The notes under the pieces are model-generated. The model saw only the letters and a list, made by a program, of their open reading frames with translations. It was not told the DNA's origin and searched no databases. The translations under genes were made by a program, and so were the position numbers. From Dehalococcoidia bacterium UBA2160 (lineage in GTDB: Bacteria; Chloroflexota; Dehalococcoidia; Lucifugimonadales; UBA1123), in assembly GCA_002328865.1 (NCBI GenBank), contig DCWO01000139.1, positions 28,188 to 92,187 on the forward strand: a stretch of DNA of 64,000 nt. The letters are read 5' to 3'. This document shows positions 1 to 8,123 of this stretch, piece after piece (within the stretch, counting starts at the first letter, position 1; each line of letters starts with the position of its first letter).

Positions 1-525
1 GAATCGCAGCTCTGAGCCGGCGTCCAACGCGGCGAGCGCTTCGTAAAATGACCCTGGCAGCGCGACGTCCGCCGGTTGGATGGTTTCAAGCATCTCGCGA
101 CCGCGCACGATTCCTCGCATAACCTCGCGTTCTTCTGCTGGCAGCGAGAGATCATCGAAGACCTGGCTTGCGCGGGTCGCAGGCTCGTTGGCCAATTCGT
201 AGCAATGAAGGAGCGAGTCGGGGACCTGTTCCCGGTCGAACGCCCGCCACGCCCCCAGACGCCGCTCCATGGCGACGCCGGCTAGGGTGAGCGCTTGTGA
301 GATCGATGCGAGGGATTCTGGGCGTCGTGAGACGGCCTGCAACTCTGATCGGAGCTCAGCGTCCGACAGACGACGGCAGTCGGGACCGGCTGCGTCAGCG
401 AGGTCGGCGCAACGAGCAGCCCGTCGCAAAGCTCGCTCATCCGGCGACGCGGAACGCTCGCGCAGCCAACCTGGCAGCGCGGTCGCCCCTTTGATGAGAT
501 CAATTGTTTCTCGCAGTATGCTCAC
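1..525 (-). CDS. Unrecognised protein, 3' end cut by window edge
   Basis: An open frame of at least 175 codons runs off the left edge without a stop. The likely start is GTG at 525, 10 bases after the stop of the DUF3326 gene on the same strand, so it looks like the last visible gene of that operon. The visible part is rich in Arg, Ala, Leu and Glu and looks helical, with no signal peptide or membrane segment. A short stretch near residue 60 (SDAELRSELQAV) is faintly like the N-terminal helices of SecA-type proteins, but the Walker A region expected next is not seen, so I do not assign a function. The unbroken frame and tight spacing support a real gene. Confidence 0.6.
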   Translation of the reverse strand, partial: MSILRETIDLIKGATALPGWLRERSASPDERALRRAARCADLADAAGPDCRRLSDAELRSELQAVSRRPESLASISQALTLAGVAMERRLGAWRAFDREQVPDSLLHCYELANEPATRASQVFDDLSLPAEEREVMRGIVRGREMLETIQPADVALPGSFYEALAALDAGSELRF

Positions 526-535
526 GTGCGTCCCG

Positions 536-1876
536 TCAACCGTGGCTTTGACCGCTCGTCCTGGACTTGGGCGCCGCGTTCGGAGTCGGCTTCAGAGGCC
601 TGCGCACTGACGAAGGCGCCATGCCCGCCCGCAGCGCGGCCATCACGCCCGCAGCTTCCCAGTAATTGTCGACGACGTACAACTGCCCGGTGTCCCAGGG
701 CAACCGAGCCAGGTCGTTTCGCATAACGTTCCGGTTCTCGCGCACCGCGATCACCGGGATGCCTTGCTCCAGGGCCGCGAGGGTCGGAAGGCCGATGCAG
801 CCGTCCGGGATGACCAGGCACGACACGTCCGCGGCGGTGATCACACCGGGCATTTTCATCGCGTCGCCGTCCGATACGATTCGAGGAGAGCGCTGCAAGC
901 CCTTGAGCACGCACTGAAGGAACGTGTTAGAGATGACCTCAGCCGCCATGCGGGGATCGACCACGCCCGGGTCCACGTTCGCGACCTCGTCCGACTCCAT
1001 CATGGGCGCGTGCGCGGTCGGCACGTCGTAGATGCACGATGCCGTATGAGTCAGCAGTGCCTCGACGCCGCCCCAGGGATTGATCATCTCCCCGCCGCTG
1101 GTGAAATAGTCCATGTGGTAGGGCATGGGAACGTCGATCACGGAGGCGATGGCCACGGCGTCGAAACTGCCTTCCCAAACGTCGAAGGCGTTGACCAACC
1201 CTTCGAACCCCTCGACTTCGCCGGTGGCGCGCCCGGAGTCCGAGTAGTGGCTGATCAGCCGAAGGGGCCGATCCAATACCGCCGTGCCTGCTATGTCCAA
1301 CCCGTACGTGGCATGAGCGGCGTTGACAGCGTTGACGGTCGAGGTCACCCACTTGGGATCGTGGTCGGCGTCAATGGCGACCAACACGCGGTTCGAGCGC
1401 ATCTTTCGCAGACCGGCGGTCCCCATCATCAGTCTGGAGAGCACGCTGCCTTCGACATACAGGCCGTTGTCGGGCATTTCGTTGATGTCGGATGCGTTGA
1501 CCACGTTTGGGTGGGTGATCAGCGTCTCGCAGACCTCGGCGAGCATGCGAGCCACGGGCGTTGCGTCGCCGGAGTGCCCGCCGATCTCGGCGCCGATGCC
1601 GGTTGGCACGATGAACACCGCGGTGAACGAATCGGTGTTCTCCCAGGGACGCTTCGAGAAGTCGAAAATCGAGGCTATGGACGGCAGGCGTTCGGAGTCG
1701 GTCCGCTCAATCAATCCGACTTCGCACTCGAATCTATTGTCCGACGATTCGCTGACAACGAACCGTACGGGCACGCGATCGTCGCCCAAAGCGTCGGCTA
1801 CACCTGCACGGGCGCGATCAAGGACGTCGTCGCCCCACGGGTTCGGGATCGTCAACTCTCGTTCAGCTAACCGCAA
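536..1876 (-). CDS. DUF3326 family protein
   Basis: A 446-residue protein of unknown biochemical role that I recognise as DUF3326, a family found in bacteria, cyanobacteria and plants. The family-like core is PTGIGAEIGGHSGD (residues 91-104) followed by THPNVVNASDINEMP (121-135) and LYVEGS. A Gly-rich segment and conserved Asp and His residues suggest a soluble enzyme; there is no signal peptide or membrane helix. The C-terminal 17 residues are low in complexity. The TTG start at 1876 overlaps the end of the NspC-like gene by 14 bases, which implies translational coupling. A 368-codon frame on the opposite strand is only its shadow. Family assignment is by eye; the substrate is unknown. Confidence 0.8.
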   Translation of the reverse strand: MRLAERELTIPNPWGDDVLDRARAGVADALGDDRVPVRFVVSESSDNRFECEVGLIERTDSERLPSIASIFDFSKRPWENTDSFTAVFIVPTGIGAEIGGHSGDATPVARMLAEVCETLITHPNVVNASDINEMPDNGLYVEGSVLSRLMMGTAGLRKMRSNRVLVAIDADHDPKWVTSTVNAVNAAHATYGLDIAGTAVLDRPLRLISHYSDSGRATGEVEGFEGLVNAFDVWEGSFDAVAIASVIDVPMPYHMDYFTSGGEMINPWGGVEALLTHTASCIYDVPTAHAPMMESDEVANVDPGVVDPRMAAEVISNTFLQCVLKGLQRSPRIVSDGDAMKMPGVITAADVSCLVIPDGCIGLPTLAALEQGIPVIAVRENRNVMRNDLARLPWDTGQLYVVDNYWEAAGVMAALRAGMAPSSVRRPLKPTPNAAPKSRTSGQSHG

Positions 1877-3050
1877 CCTGACTTGCTCCGTTCCTGGCGG
1901 CGAAATCGCCGTAGCTAGTTGACTGTAGTAGAGTCAACTCTCCCGATTCAAGCATCGCGTAGGCGTCGGGAAGGTTGATTCCGTTGAACGTGTGAGCCTT
2001 GGGTTGTGTGTACGCTCCCATGCCAAGGATCGCGACCCTGCTGCCCGGCGTCAGCGGCTCTTCGAATCGGTAGTCGCCCAGAACGTCTCCGGCGAGGCAT
2101 GACCTGCCGGCCAGTATGTATCTGTGCGACCCGTCCGGCGCATAGTCGAGGACATCCGGTTCGTATTGGTACTCGAAGACCTCGGGCATGTGGTTCACGG
2201 AGGTGTCGAGCACGGCGACGTCGACCCCTCCGCTGTCGAACACGTCGAGGACCGTGCTGACGATGAAACCTGCGTCGGCGACGAACGCGGCCCCGGGTTC
2301 GATGAATATCTCGATCTCCCGGTCGCTCCTCAGCAACGCGGAGGCGTCGTTGAGCGGAGCAAAATCGGTGGCTGAGCCAAAGGTGTAGCCTCCGCCAAGG
2401 TTCACCCAATCCATTCGGTCGAGGAGCAGCCCGAGCCGGTCGTCGACTGCTGACGCCGTTGCGAACAGATCGAGAAGGTCGTCGGATTCGCAGTTTGTGT
2501 GCATGAGCAGCCCTTGAGCCACCGCGGAGATGTCGTGGGATCCGTGTTCGGCCGCGATGATCCGCTCGATAGGCGCTCCGAGTTTCGAGTGCCTACGACA
2601 GGGATCGTACCTTTCATCCGAAACGAACGAAATGCCCGGATTCAGTCGCAGGCCGGGGCTTGTCAGGTCCGGCGTCTCCGGTCCGTACCGCTCCAACTGG
2701 CCGATCGAGTTGAATGAGATGTAGTCGCAGCTTCGCCCTATCTCGGCGAACTCATGCTCGGCGACGGCAACTCCGTAGTAGTGGACCTTGCGCGAGTCGC
2801 CCAGGACCTGCCGCGCAAGCCGGATTTCGAAGGGCGAGCTGGCGGTAAACCCGGTCACGTGCGCCGCCAGCTCCTCCATGACCCACGATAGCGTGCACGG
2901 CTTCATGGCGTACAGGAGCGACACGCCGGCATCGTCGGTTGCGGCGCGGATTCGTCTGGCCGAGTCAGACAACTCAGCCTGAGAGAACACCAGCGCCGGC
3001 GTCTCCGGGACGGCGGCCAACGCCGCACGGATTTCAGCAGTGTCTAGCAT
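1863..3050 (-). CDS. nspC: Carboxynorspermidine decarboxylase-like PLP enzyme
   Basis: A 395-residue fold type III PLP decarboxylase resembling NspC, which decarboxylates carboxynorspermidine or carboxyspermidine in the alternative polyamine pathway. The PLP lysine is probably Lys50 in LLYAMKPC. Other landmarks are GLRLNPG (133-139), MHTNCESDD (183-191, where NspC normally has a His-x-x-Cys-Glu motif), NLGGGY (217-222), EPGAA (251-255) and GRSCLAGD (315-322), the cysteine motif near the second active-site loop. ATG at 3050 has a GGAG seven bases upstream. No carboxynorspermidine dehydrogenase, the usual partner, is in the window, so the true substrate may differ. It lies 33 bases after the transglutaminase-like gene in one operon. 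Confidence 0.8.
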   Translation of the reverse strand: MLDTAEIRAALAAVPETPALVFSQAELSDSARRIRAATDDAGVSLLYAMKPCTLSWVMEELAAHVTGFTASSPFEIRLARQVLGDSRKVHYYGVAVAEHEFAEIGRSCDYISFNSIGQLERYGPETPDLTSPGLRLNPGISFVSDERYDPCRRHSKLGAPIERIIAAEHGSHDISAVAQGLLMHTNCESDDLLDLFATASAVDDRLGLLLDRMDWVNLGGGYTFGSATDFAPLNDASALLRSDREIEIFIEPGAAFVADAGFIVSTVLDVFDSGGVDVAVLDTSVNHMPEVFEYQYEPDVLDYAPDGSHRYILAGRSCLAGDVLGDYRFEEPLTPGSRVAILGMGAYTQPKAHTFNGINLPDAYAMLESGELTLLQSTSYGDFAARNGASQVAVS

Positions 3051-3083
3051 CGAGTCTCCGAGCCTTAATAGACCTGTAATTTA

Positions 3084-4544
3084 TCACACCGGCGGCTTCG
3101 GGTTCTTGCCAAGTCCGATCAACACAAGGCCCGCCTGATGACCGGCGCCTTCGAAGTAGTCGTATCTCTCCAACAAATGGTCCCGGCTGTCTTCGATAGC
3201 ATCCGCGACGCTCGGCGTTCGGCGTCGCAGATCGCGGCCGAGCGGGGAGTCGAGAGACCAGGACGGGCTGATCTCCAACGGCAACCCCTCCGGCTCGCAC
3301 GCTGTGGCGTACTGTTGTTTGAGCGATTCAAACTCATCCTCGCTCTCATATACGACCGGTGTGACGAACACCGATTCATCGATGTACAGGCCCAGCTCGT
3401 TGTCGAACACCTGAACCAGGTCGATCTCCGGCACGAGGTTCTCCATCGCGTAGTACAAATCTTCAACGAGGCTTTGATCGGCCCGGTGGTAGTAGAACTG
3501 TTCACTGACCTCGGCCATCCGGACGGGCAGCGGTTTCTTCTGAGAATAGTCCAGGTATTCCGATGCCTCCGCGCCTTCGACAAACAGGAACGGTATGTTC
3601 CCGTTTGTGGCGTCCACAAGCAACTCCACGCCATCCAGATCGTAGAGCAGCGCGACGTGTTGCCAGTAGCGCATGTGCCGCTTGGAGAACGAGTAGTCGA
3701 AGGTGTCCAGAATCTGGCGCAACGCGTCCTCGGGCGGTGGTTTTGGGATGCCGGGGCCCGATAGCACATAGCTCGACTCGAGTCCGAGGCCGTCGGTCAG
3801 GAACTTGAGCGCTTGGACCTTTTCGGAGCATATCCCGCCTCGGCCTTCGGCGACGCTGAACACGGTTTCGTCGCCGGTCTTGTACCGGAGTTTGTTTCCA
3901 GTGAACCGGGAGTAACTCTCGAAATCGGCGCGCCAAATGCGCTTGGCAAGGCAGCGGACGAGCTCAGTCGAAGCCTCGCGGGATCCCAGGGCCAAGATCT
4001 CATCGTGCTTCGAACCGCGATGGGTCTGCGACACCGTGTCGTTCACGAAGTCCTCGAAGAACGAGCGGTTTCGATCCCATCGACGCCGGTGAAACCCGGC
4101 CCAGTTGCGAGCGTAGCCTGCTGGCCCGCGATCGAAGGTCAGCGCTATGACTTCGATGGGGACGCCATCCGCCACAATCCTGGCCACTCTCGGCGTATCC
4201 GATGCGCCAAGCGGTTTGTCGTATTGGAGTATCGAGGAGTTCGGAATCGGGTGCGTGAGCCGTCCCGCGTCTGTGAGCACGTAGCTGGCATCCTGGAGCG
4301 CCAACAACGACTGGGCAGAGGACGCCGACATGCGCTGCTGCGCCACGAGAGTGTCCACCGGGCAGTAGCGAAGGTGCTTGTCGACGAGGGCGCCAACGGT
4401 TAGCCGCACGTCTTCGGGCTCGATTCGGATCGCAGACGTGCGATCGGTGAGGGCGTCGGTCATCTGGACGAACACTGGCGGTCGAGTGTCCGAACCGCGT
4501 GGAAGGTCACGCCGGGTCGATTCCGCTGAACTTTGCTGCTCCAT
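3084..4544 (-). CDS. Transglutaminase/NAT-like cysteine enzyme, unknown function
   Basis: A 486-residue protein, counting from ATG at 4544; the frame opens at 4604. The middle carries what looks like a papain-fold triad of the transglutaminase or arylamine N-acetyltransferase type: Cys239 in GRGGICSEKV, His296 in WQHVALLYD and Asp311 in ELLVDATNG. The order Cys, then His about 57 residues on, then Asp 15 residues later matches that superfamily. I do not recognise the N-terminal 200 residues or the C-terminal region, and there is no signal peptide. A TATAAT on the minus strand (4583-4578) lies about 35 bases upstream of 4544, which favours the shorter start. It is first in the operon with the NspC-like and DUF3326 genes. 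Confidence 0.75.
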   Translation of the reverse strand: MEQQSSAESTRRDLPRGSDTRPPVFVQMTDALTDRTSAIRIEPEDVRLTVGALVDKHLRYCPVDTLVAQQRMSASSAQSLLALQDASYVLTDAGRLTHPIPNSSILQYDKPLGASDTPRVARIVADGVPIEVIALTFDRGPAGYARNWAGFHRRRWDRNRSFFEDFVNDTVSQTHRGSKHDEILALGSREASTELVRCLAKRIWRADFESYSRFTGNKLRYKTGDETVFSVAEGRGGICSEKVQALKFLTDGLGLESSYVLSGPGIPKPPPEDALRQILDTFDYSFSKRHMRYWQHVALLYDLDGVELLVDATNGNIPFLFVEGAEASEYLDYSQKKPLPVRMAEVSEQFYYHRADQSLVEDLYYAMENLVPEIDLVQVFDNELGLYIDESVFVTPVVYESEDEFESLKQQYATACEPEGLPLEISPSWSLDSPLGRDLRRRTPSVADAIEDSRDHLLERYDYFEGAGHQAGLVLIGLGKNPKPPV

Positions 4545-4577
4545 GGGCCCCTGCACCGGCTCAAACTGGTACGAGCC

Positions 4578-4583
4578 AATTAT
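4578..4583 (-). promoter_or_regulatory. Candidate -10 box for the DUF3326 cluster
   Basis: A perfect TATAAT sits on the minus strand just upstream of the transglutaminase-like gene. No good -35 hexamer is seen 16-18 bases further up. If used, transcription would begin near 4570, inside the longest possible frame, which is why ATG at 4544 is preferred as the start. Confidence 0.4.
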
Positions 4584-4893
4584 ACAGATGAGGCGGCGAG
4601 ACATGCCTCACCGTCGCGAATCACACGAGGTGCGGCGCAAGGCGGTGTGGTCGGTAAGGGAGTGTCCGTGAGGCGGAATGAGGAGCGGCGATCTCGTGGC
4701 TGCGACTATGGCGTCAAAGGCATGCCGAATACACATAGGGCGCACTTGATCGGACTACACCGTTGAAAGAGACCTGGCGCCGCCACACGCCCCGCGCGCT
4801 GGGCAGGAGAATCACGCGGAACGCGAGCGACGCCCGGTGGAGAGATTCTGGTTCGTCGTTCGATTCTATGGCGACCGTGGCGGTCGCTCCGGG

Positions 4894-5175
4894 TTATGCT
4901 GACTTGGTTTCGTTAATTCGCGCTCGGCAAGAAGGGCAGCCGCATTGCTTCGGCTCTCGCAGCATGTCGCGGAAGATTAGCTGGACCATCTCTTTCTCGG
5001 TTAACCTAAACGAACTGCCGATAGCGACGAACTCGATCAGTCGGGTGCTCTTGTCGGCCTGTTCGGCCTCGCTCAGTTCTTCGCCGTGGAGCAGGTTCTT
5101 TTTCGCGTAACCCTTGAGCGCCTTGAGATGCTCGGCAACCGCGTCACGTGGATCGTTCAGCTCAGTGTGCGTCAT
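4894..5175 (-). CDS. Small hypothetical protein with CxCxxC tail
   Basis: A 93-residue protein whose ATG at 5175 is preceded by AGGAG at good spacing. It is charged and helical in the first 75 residues and ends in CGCPSCRAR, a C-x-C-x2-C cluster that might bind a metal or form a disulfide. I do not recognise the family. It stands alone between the DUF3326 cluster and the next small gene on the same strand. The ribosome site and cysteine cluster argue for a real gene. Confidence 0.55.
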   Translation of the reverse strand: MTHTELNDPRDAVAEHLKALKGYAKKNLLHGEELSEAEQADKSTRLIEFVAIGSSFRLTEKEMVQLIFRDMLREPKQCGCPSCRARINETKSA

Positions 5176-5558
5176 GTCTCGTCTCCTGCCTGTTCGTCAA
5201 GGAGCTTGCCTTGGCTTCCACTAGAGGCTAGATACACGTTCGGCGCTCCTGCCCAAACCGCGACGGTGGGTGGGACCACTAAGGATTATCTGCATACATC
5301 CCTTTATTTTTCGTAGGGTACTTGTACATAGTATTCGACGAATTGTCGTTGGACGCCGAATGCGAACTCCGATTTTGGGCAGAGCGTCAAGCGACCGGTT
5401 TGTAGCTGGGAGCGAATTCAGAACATGACGAATGGGCGCTGCGGGGTGAAGCGGGTTCGCAAGGACAAGACGAACTGCCCAGGCGATGTCCGTCAGGCAG
5501 TTTCAGTGGATCTGAACCCGATGGCGTCGTCGTCCTGATGACTGCCCGTCGAGGAGGT
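5176..5558. other. Intergenic stretch, no gene seen
   Basis: No credible reading frame. The part at 5281-5340 is clearly more AT-rich than its surroundings. I looked for DnaA boxes because rpmH often lies near the replication origin and found no good TTATCCACA match on either strand. Confidence 0.4.
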
Positions 5559-5753
5559 CTAGAAGTAAAATCCGGGTTCTTCCTCGAAGTCGGGAAGATG
5601 GTTGGCCAATCGCCAAACGTTGGCGGCAGCCGAGACGACGGATTCGTGGGCGTTGTGAGCTTCGGATTCGCCCCACAGCTCGGCGGCGCGGCGCTCCATT
5701 TCCCTTCTGATCTCAGCCTCGGTGGTTGCAGTTCGTTCGTTTGATCGCGTCAC
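5559..5753 (-). CDS. Small hypothetical protein, faintly AtzG/DUF4089-like
   Basis: A 64-residue protein. GTG at 5753 is chosen because GAGAGG lies seven bases upstream; a longer TTG frame from 5810 would run into the -35 box of the rpmH promoter on the other strand. The N-terminal half is a charged helix and the second half reads NVWRLANHLPDFEEEPGFYF. That layout, a helix then an acidic tail ending in a short aromatic motif, is reminiscent of the small AtzG / DUF4089 proteins that pair with amidases. No amidase of that type is adjacent, so this is only a weak suggestion. It is divergent from rpmH. Confidence 0.45.
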   Translation of the reverse strand: MTRSNERTATTEAEIRREMERRAAELWGESEAHNAHESVVSAAANVWRLANHLPDFEEEPGFYF

Positions 5754-5800
5754 GGCAGCCCTCTCGCGCGCAAACGCGGGTACATCTCCCGCGTTCCGAA

Positions 5801-5830
5801 TTGACACCAATTTTTGGGAATCATTATAAT
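5801..5830 (+). promoter_or_regulatory. Near-consensus promoter of rpmH-rnpA
   Basis: TTGACA (5801-5806) and TATAAT (5825-5830) are separated by 18 bases, close to a perfect housekeeping sigma-70-type promoter. Transcription would start near 5837, about 19 bases before rpmH, as expected for a highly expressed ribosomal protein gene. Confidence 0.85.
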
Positions 5831-5855
5831 CGTTAGGTATGTGAGGTAGCCATCA

Positions 5856-5993
5856 ATGCCAAAGAGAACTTATCAGCCACGAAAACGCCGTCGGGCCAGG
5901 GTCCACGGCTTCCGATCGAGAATGAGATCACGAGACGGCCGCAACGTAATTAAGCGACGCATGTTCAAGGGACGAAGTAGACTTACTGTTTGA
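5856..5993 (+). CDS. rpmH: 50S ribosomal protein L34
   Basis: This 45-codon gene encodes ribosomal protein L34 of the large subunit. The start [13 protein letters not shown], the central HGFRSRM and the end [12 protein letters not shown] are the classic L34 signature; almost a third of the residues are Arg. It is of normal length for the family. The start is ATG at 5856, right after a near-consensus promoter, and rnpA follows as in most bacteria. Confidence 0.98.
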   Translation: MPKRTYQPRKRRRARVHGFRSRMRSRDGRNVIKRRMFKGRSRLTV

Positions 5994-6015
5994 TTCTTCG
6001 AACCCCCCGAGTCCT

Positions 6016-6047
6016 GCGCGTCCCTTTTTTGGGCCGCGCGGTATAAT
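6016..6047 (+). promoter_or_regulatory. Hairpin and -10-like box between rpmH and rnpA
   Basis: GCGCG-CCC (6016-6024) can pair with GGG-CGCGC (6031-6039) around a T6 loop with one mismatch. A TATAAT follows at 6042-6047 without a recognisable -35. The element may partially terminate the rpmH transcript, guide processing, or supply a second promoter for rnpA; which one cannot be told from sequence. Confidence 0.4.
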
Positions 6048-6088
6048 CAGCGCGCCTGAAGGCGGGGACTGGCTTTTGCCAGGCGCCT

Positions 6089-6421
6089 ATGCAGAGAGAA
6101 CGCCGTCTGAGAAAGTCGAGCGATTTTGCTGCTGCGCGACGACACGGTCGGAGTTGGGCGGACCCGCTGCTCGTGTTGATCGCTCGGCGCAACGGCGCGG
6201 ACGCCAGCCGATTCGGATTCGCCGTGGGCCGCCGCGTTGGCAACGCCGTTGTCCGCAATCAGATCAAGCGGCGTCTGCGCGCATTGACGCGCCCTGTCGA
6301 CATCGCGGATGGGTGGGACTTGTTGTTCATCGCCCGGCAAGGCGCCGCCAACTCGAGCTTTTCGGAACTGGCGAGGGCCGTGTCGAGACTTCTCAAACGT
6401 TCCCGCGTAGCGAGTTTGTGA
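6089..6421 (+). CDS. rnpA: Ribonuclease P protein component
   Basis: A 110-residue basic protein that assists the RNase P RNA in 5' maturation of tRNA precursors. The hallmark is [22 protein letters not shown] (residues 43-64), containing the RNxxKRxxR motif that contacts RNA. Length is normal for RnpA. It lies 95 bases after rpmH, the standard gene order, and is followed by yidD. Confidence 0.97.
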   Translation: MQRERRLRKSSDFAAARRHGRSWADPLLVLIARRNGADASRFGFAVGRRVGNAVVRNQIKRRLRALTRPVDIADGWDLLFIARQGAANSSFSELARAVSRLLKRSRVASL

Positions 6422-6464
6422 CAAAACGCATGACGTTCTCAAACCGACCGTGGCGGCTTCCGAC

Positions 6465-6674
6465 ATGAAGAGACTCGCTCTCGGCGCCGTAAGGTTGTAC
6501 CAACTAGTCCTGTCTCCGTACTGGCCTGGGGCTTGCAGGCATACGCCGACTTGTTCCCACTACGCCACCGAGGCAATACAGAAACACGGCGCCGGCAAAG
6601 GAGTCTGGCTGACCGTCGGTCGGCTGGGCCGATGCCGCCCATTTGGCACAAGCGGATACGATCCGGTGCCGTGA
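6465..6674 (+). CDS. yidD: Membrane protein insertion efficiency factor YidD
   Basis: A 69-residue protein, counting from ATG at 6465; a GTG at 6450 would add five residues. YidD is a small membrane-associated protein that helps YidC-dependent insertion. The family signature is complete: a hydrophobic amphipathic start, [29 protein letters not shown] and a C-terminal [17 protein letters not shown]. The three cysteines typical of the family are present. It follows rnpA by 43 bases. Neither candidate start has a clear ribosome site, so the exact start is uncertain. Confidence 0.95.
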   Translation: MKRLALGAVRLYQLVLSPYWPGACRHTPTCSHYATEAIQKHGAGKGVWLTVGRLGRCRPFGTSGYDPVP

Positions 6675-6693
6675 ACTGCGAAATCGAAGATTT

Positions 6694-6714
6694 GCGGCGC
6701 GTCGATGGCGCCGC
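6694..6714. terminator. GC-rich hairpin after yidD
   Basis: GCGGCGC (6694-6700) pairs perfectly with GCGCCGC (6708-6714) around a seven-base loop, 20 bases after the yidD stop. There is no U-tract, so it may be a weak or Rho-assisted end of the rpmH-rnpA-yidD transcript. Confidence 0.35.
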
Positions 6715-6945
6715 GTTGTGACAAGGATTGGCGTCGAATGCGCACTCAACCGACTTACATATTGAAGCATGCTGCGGCTCTGAAAGAACTGACAAGGCCG
6801 AAGAACGGCTCAATTGACCAGGCGATTTGCTGCCGTCGCATGACAAAATGAAGCAGCGAACGGTATCGGCCTGAATGTTCAGAAGACTTAATGCTGTGTG
6901 GGGCATCGACGGCAGTCGCCCCACCGAGATATTGGAATCGTTCGG

Positions 6946-8106
6946 ATGTTGAAAACAACTGGATCCGGCCCGCGCAAAGCAGGAATAATATTCGCGGCAC
7001 TGGCTTTGGCCCTGATGGCCGGCGCCTGCAGTCGCATCAGTAATCCACAAGGATGGTCCGGGGTCGCCGCGTCCGGAGATACGCTCGTCGTTGGAACCCA
7101 GGAAGGGCAACTCCTCGCTATCGACAAGAACGATGGCTCGACCTTGTGGCGTCGCGATCTGATAGGCGAGGAAGATGAGCACGCGATCTACGGCGCCCCG
7201 ATCGTCGATGGCGAAGTGGTGTTCGCCGGCAGCTACGACGGCAGGTTGTACGCGTTCGACCTCGAAGGATTGCCAGCCCGGTGGGGTGACAGGAGGCTAG
7301 ACGACCGGATAGTTGGCGGACTGACGTTGGCCGGCGAGTCGATTGTGGTTGGGTCCGTATCCTTGGCCGACGACGGCGAAGACGAAGGTACGCTTTGGGC
7401 TCTGGATGCCGTCACCGGAGACGAACTGTGGCGATTCACCACCCCGGGACCGATCTGGACGACGCCCACGGTTGCCGACGGGCTGGTTTTCATCGGCACG
7501 CTGAACCAGATGATTTACGCAGTCAACCTCAGCGACGGCCAGAAAGCCTGGCAGTTCGAAACAGGCGGCGGCGTCGTGGCCAAGCCCCTCGTGTCGAACG
7601 GCCGTGTGTACGTTGGCGCGTTCGACAGCGTCTTCTACGCGCTAGACGCCAAGACCGGCGCCGAGGCCTGGAGATTCTCAGAAGCGGAGAAGTGGTTCTG
7701 GGCCGGGGCGATTGCCCGCGACAACCTGATACTGGCGCCCTCGCTGGACGGAAACTTGTACGCTCTCGACGCGACTTCAGGCTTTCCTCAGTGGAAGATC
7801 GAATCCGAAGGTTCCATCGTGGGCTCCCCTGTGATCGTCGGAGACCTGATCGCGGTTCCGATAGCCGATGGCGGAGAGTCGAAAATCTCCCTCGTTGAGA
7901 TCAATGGGAGCCAGCGTGAGGCGTGCAAGATCGGCGAAGATGTGAGAACGCCGCTGTCGACGGACGGAGAACTGATATACTTTGCCGCGACAAATCATTC
8001 GATTTGGGCGCTTCGCATCAAGCAAAACGGAAACCCGGACGAAGAGTGGGTGTATTTTACTGACCAAGACGACCCGATTCCGAGAGATCGGAGCAAGGCG
8101 TGTTAG
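6946..8106 (+). CDS. PQQ-type beta-propeller lipoprotein (BamB-like)
   Basis: A 386-residue lipoprotein. The first 28 residues form a signal peptide ending in LMAGAC, with Cys28 as the lipid attachment site. The rest is made of repeated propeller blades with the motif AxDxxTGxxxWxF, for example LLAIDKNDGSTLWRRD, LWALDAVTGDELWRF, IYAVNLSDGQKAWQF and FYALDAKTGAEAWRF, as in PQQ-binding-like and BamB proteins. No dehydrogenase catalytic domain is evident, so it is probably a scaffold on the outer face of the membrane. Its place between yidD and yidC, 17 bases before yidC, suggests a link to membrane protein insertion or envelope assembly. That link is inference. Confidence 0.85.
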   Translation: MLKTTGSGPRKAGIIFAALALALMAGACSRISNPQGWSGVAASGDTLVVGTQEGQLLAIDKNDGSTLWRRDLIGEEDEHAIYGAPIVDGEVVFAGSYDGRLYAFDLEGLPARWGDRRLDDRIVGGLTLAGESIVVGSVSLADDGEDEGTLWALDAVTGDELWRFTTPGPIWTTPTVADGLVFIGTLNQMIYAVNLSDGQKAWQFETGGGVVAKPLVSNGRVYVGAFDSVFYALDAKTGAEAWRFSEAEKWFWAGAIARDNLILAPSLDGNLYALDATSGFPQWKIESEGSIVGSPVIVGDLIAVPIADGGESKISLVEINGSQREACKIGEDVRTPLSTDGELIYFAATNHSIWALRIKQNGNPDEEWVYFTDQDDPIPRDRSKAC

Positions 8107-8123
8107 GGGCGGACTGAGGCAAT

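Noticed and set aside
764..1870. Long plus-strand frame of 368 codons
   Set aside because: It is the antisense shadow of the DUF3326 gene: no family match, His/Val/Asp-rich composition and no ribosome site.
5176..5855. Possible replication origin upstream of rpmH
   Set aside because: There is no cluster of DnaA boxes, no dnaA gene and only one AT-rich patch.
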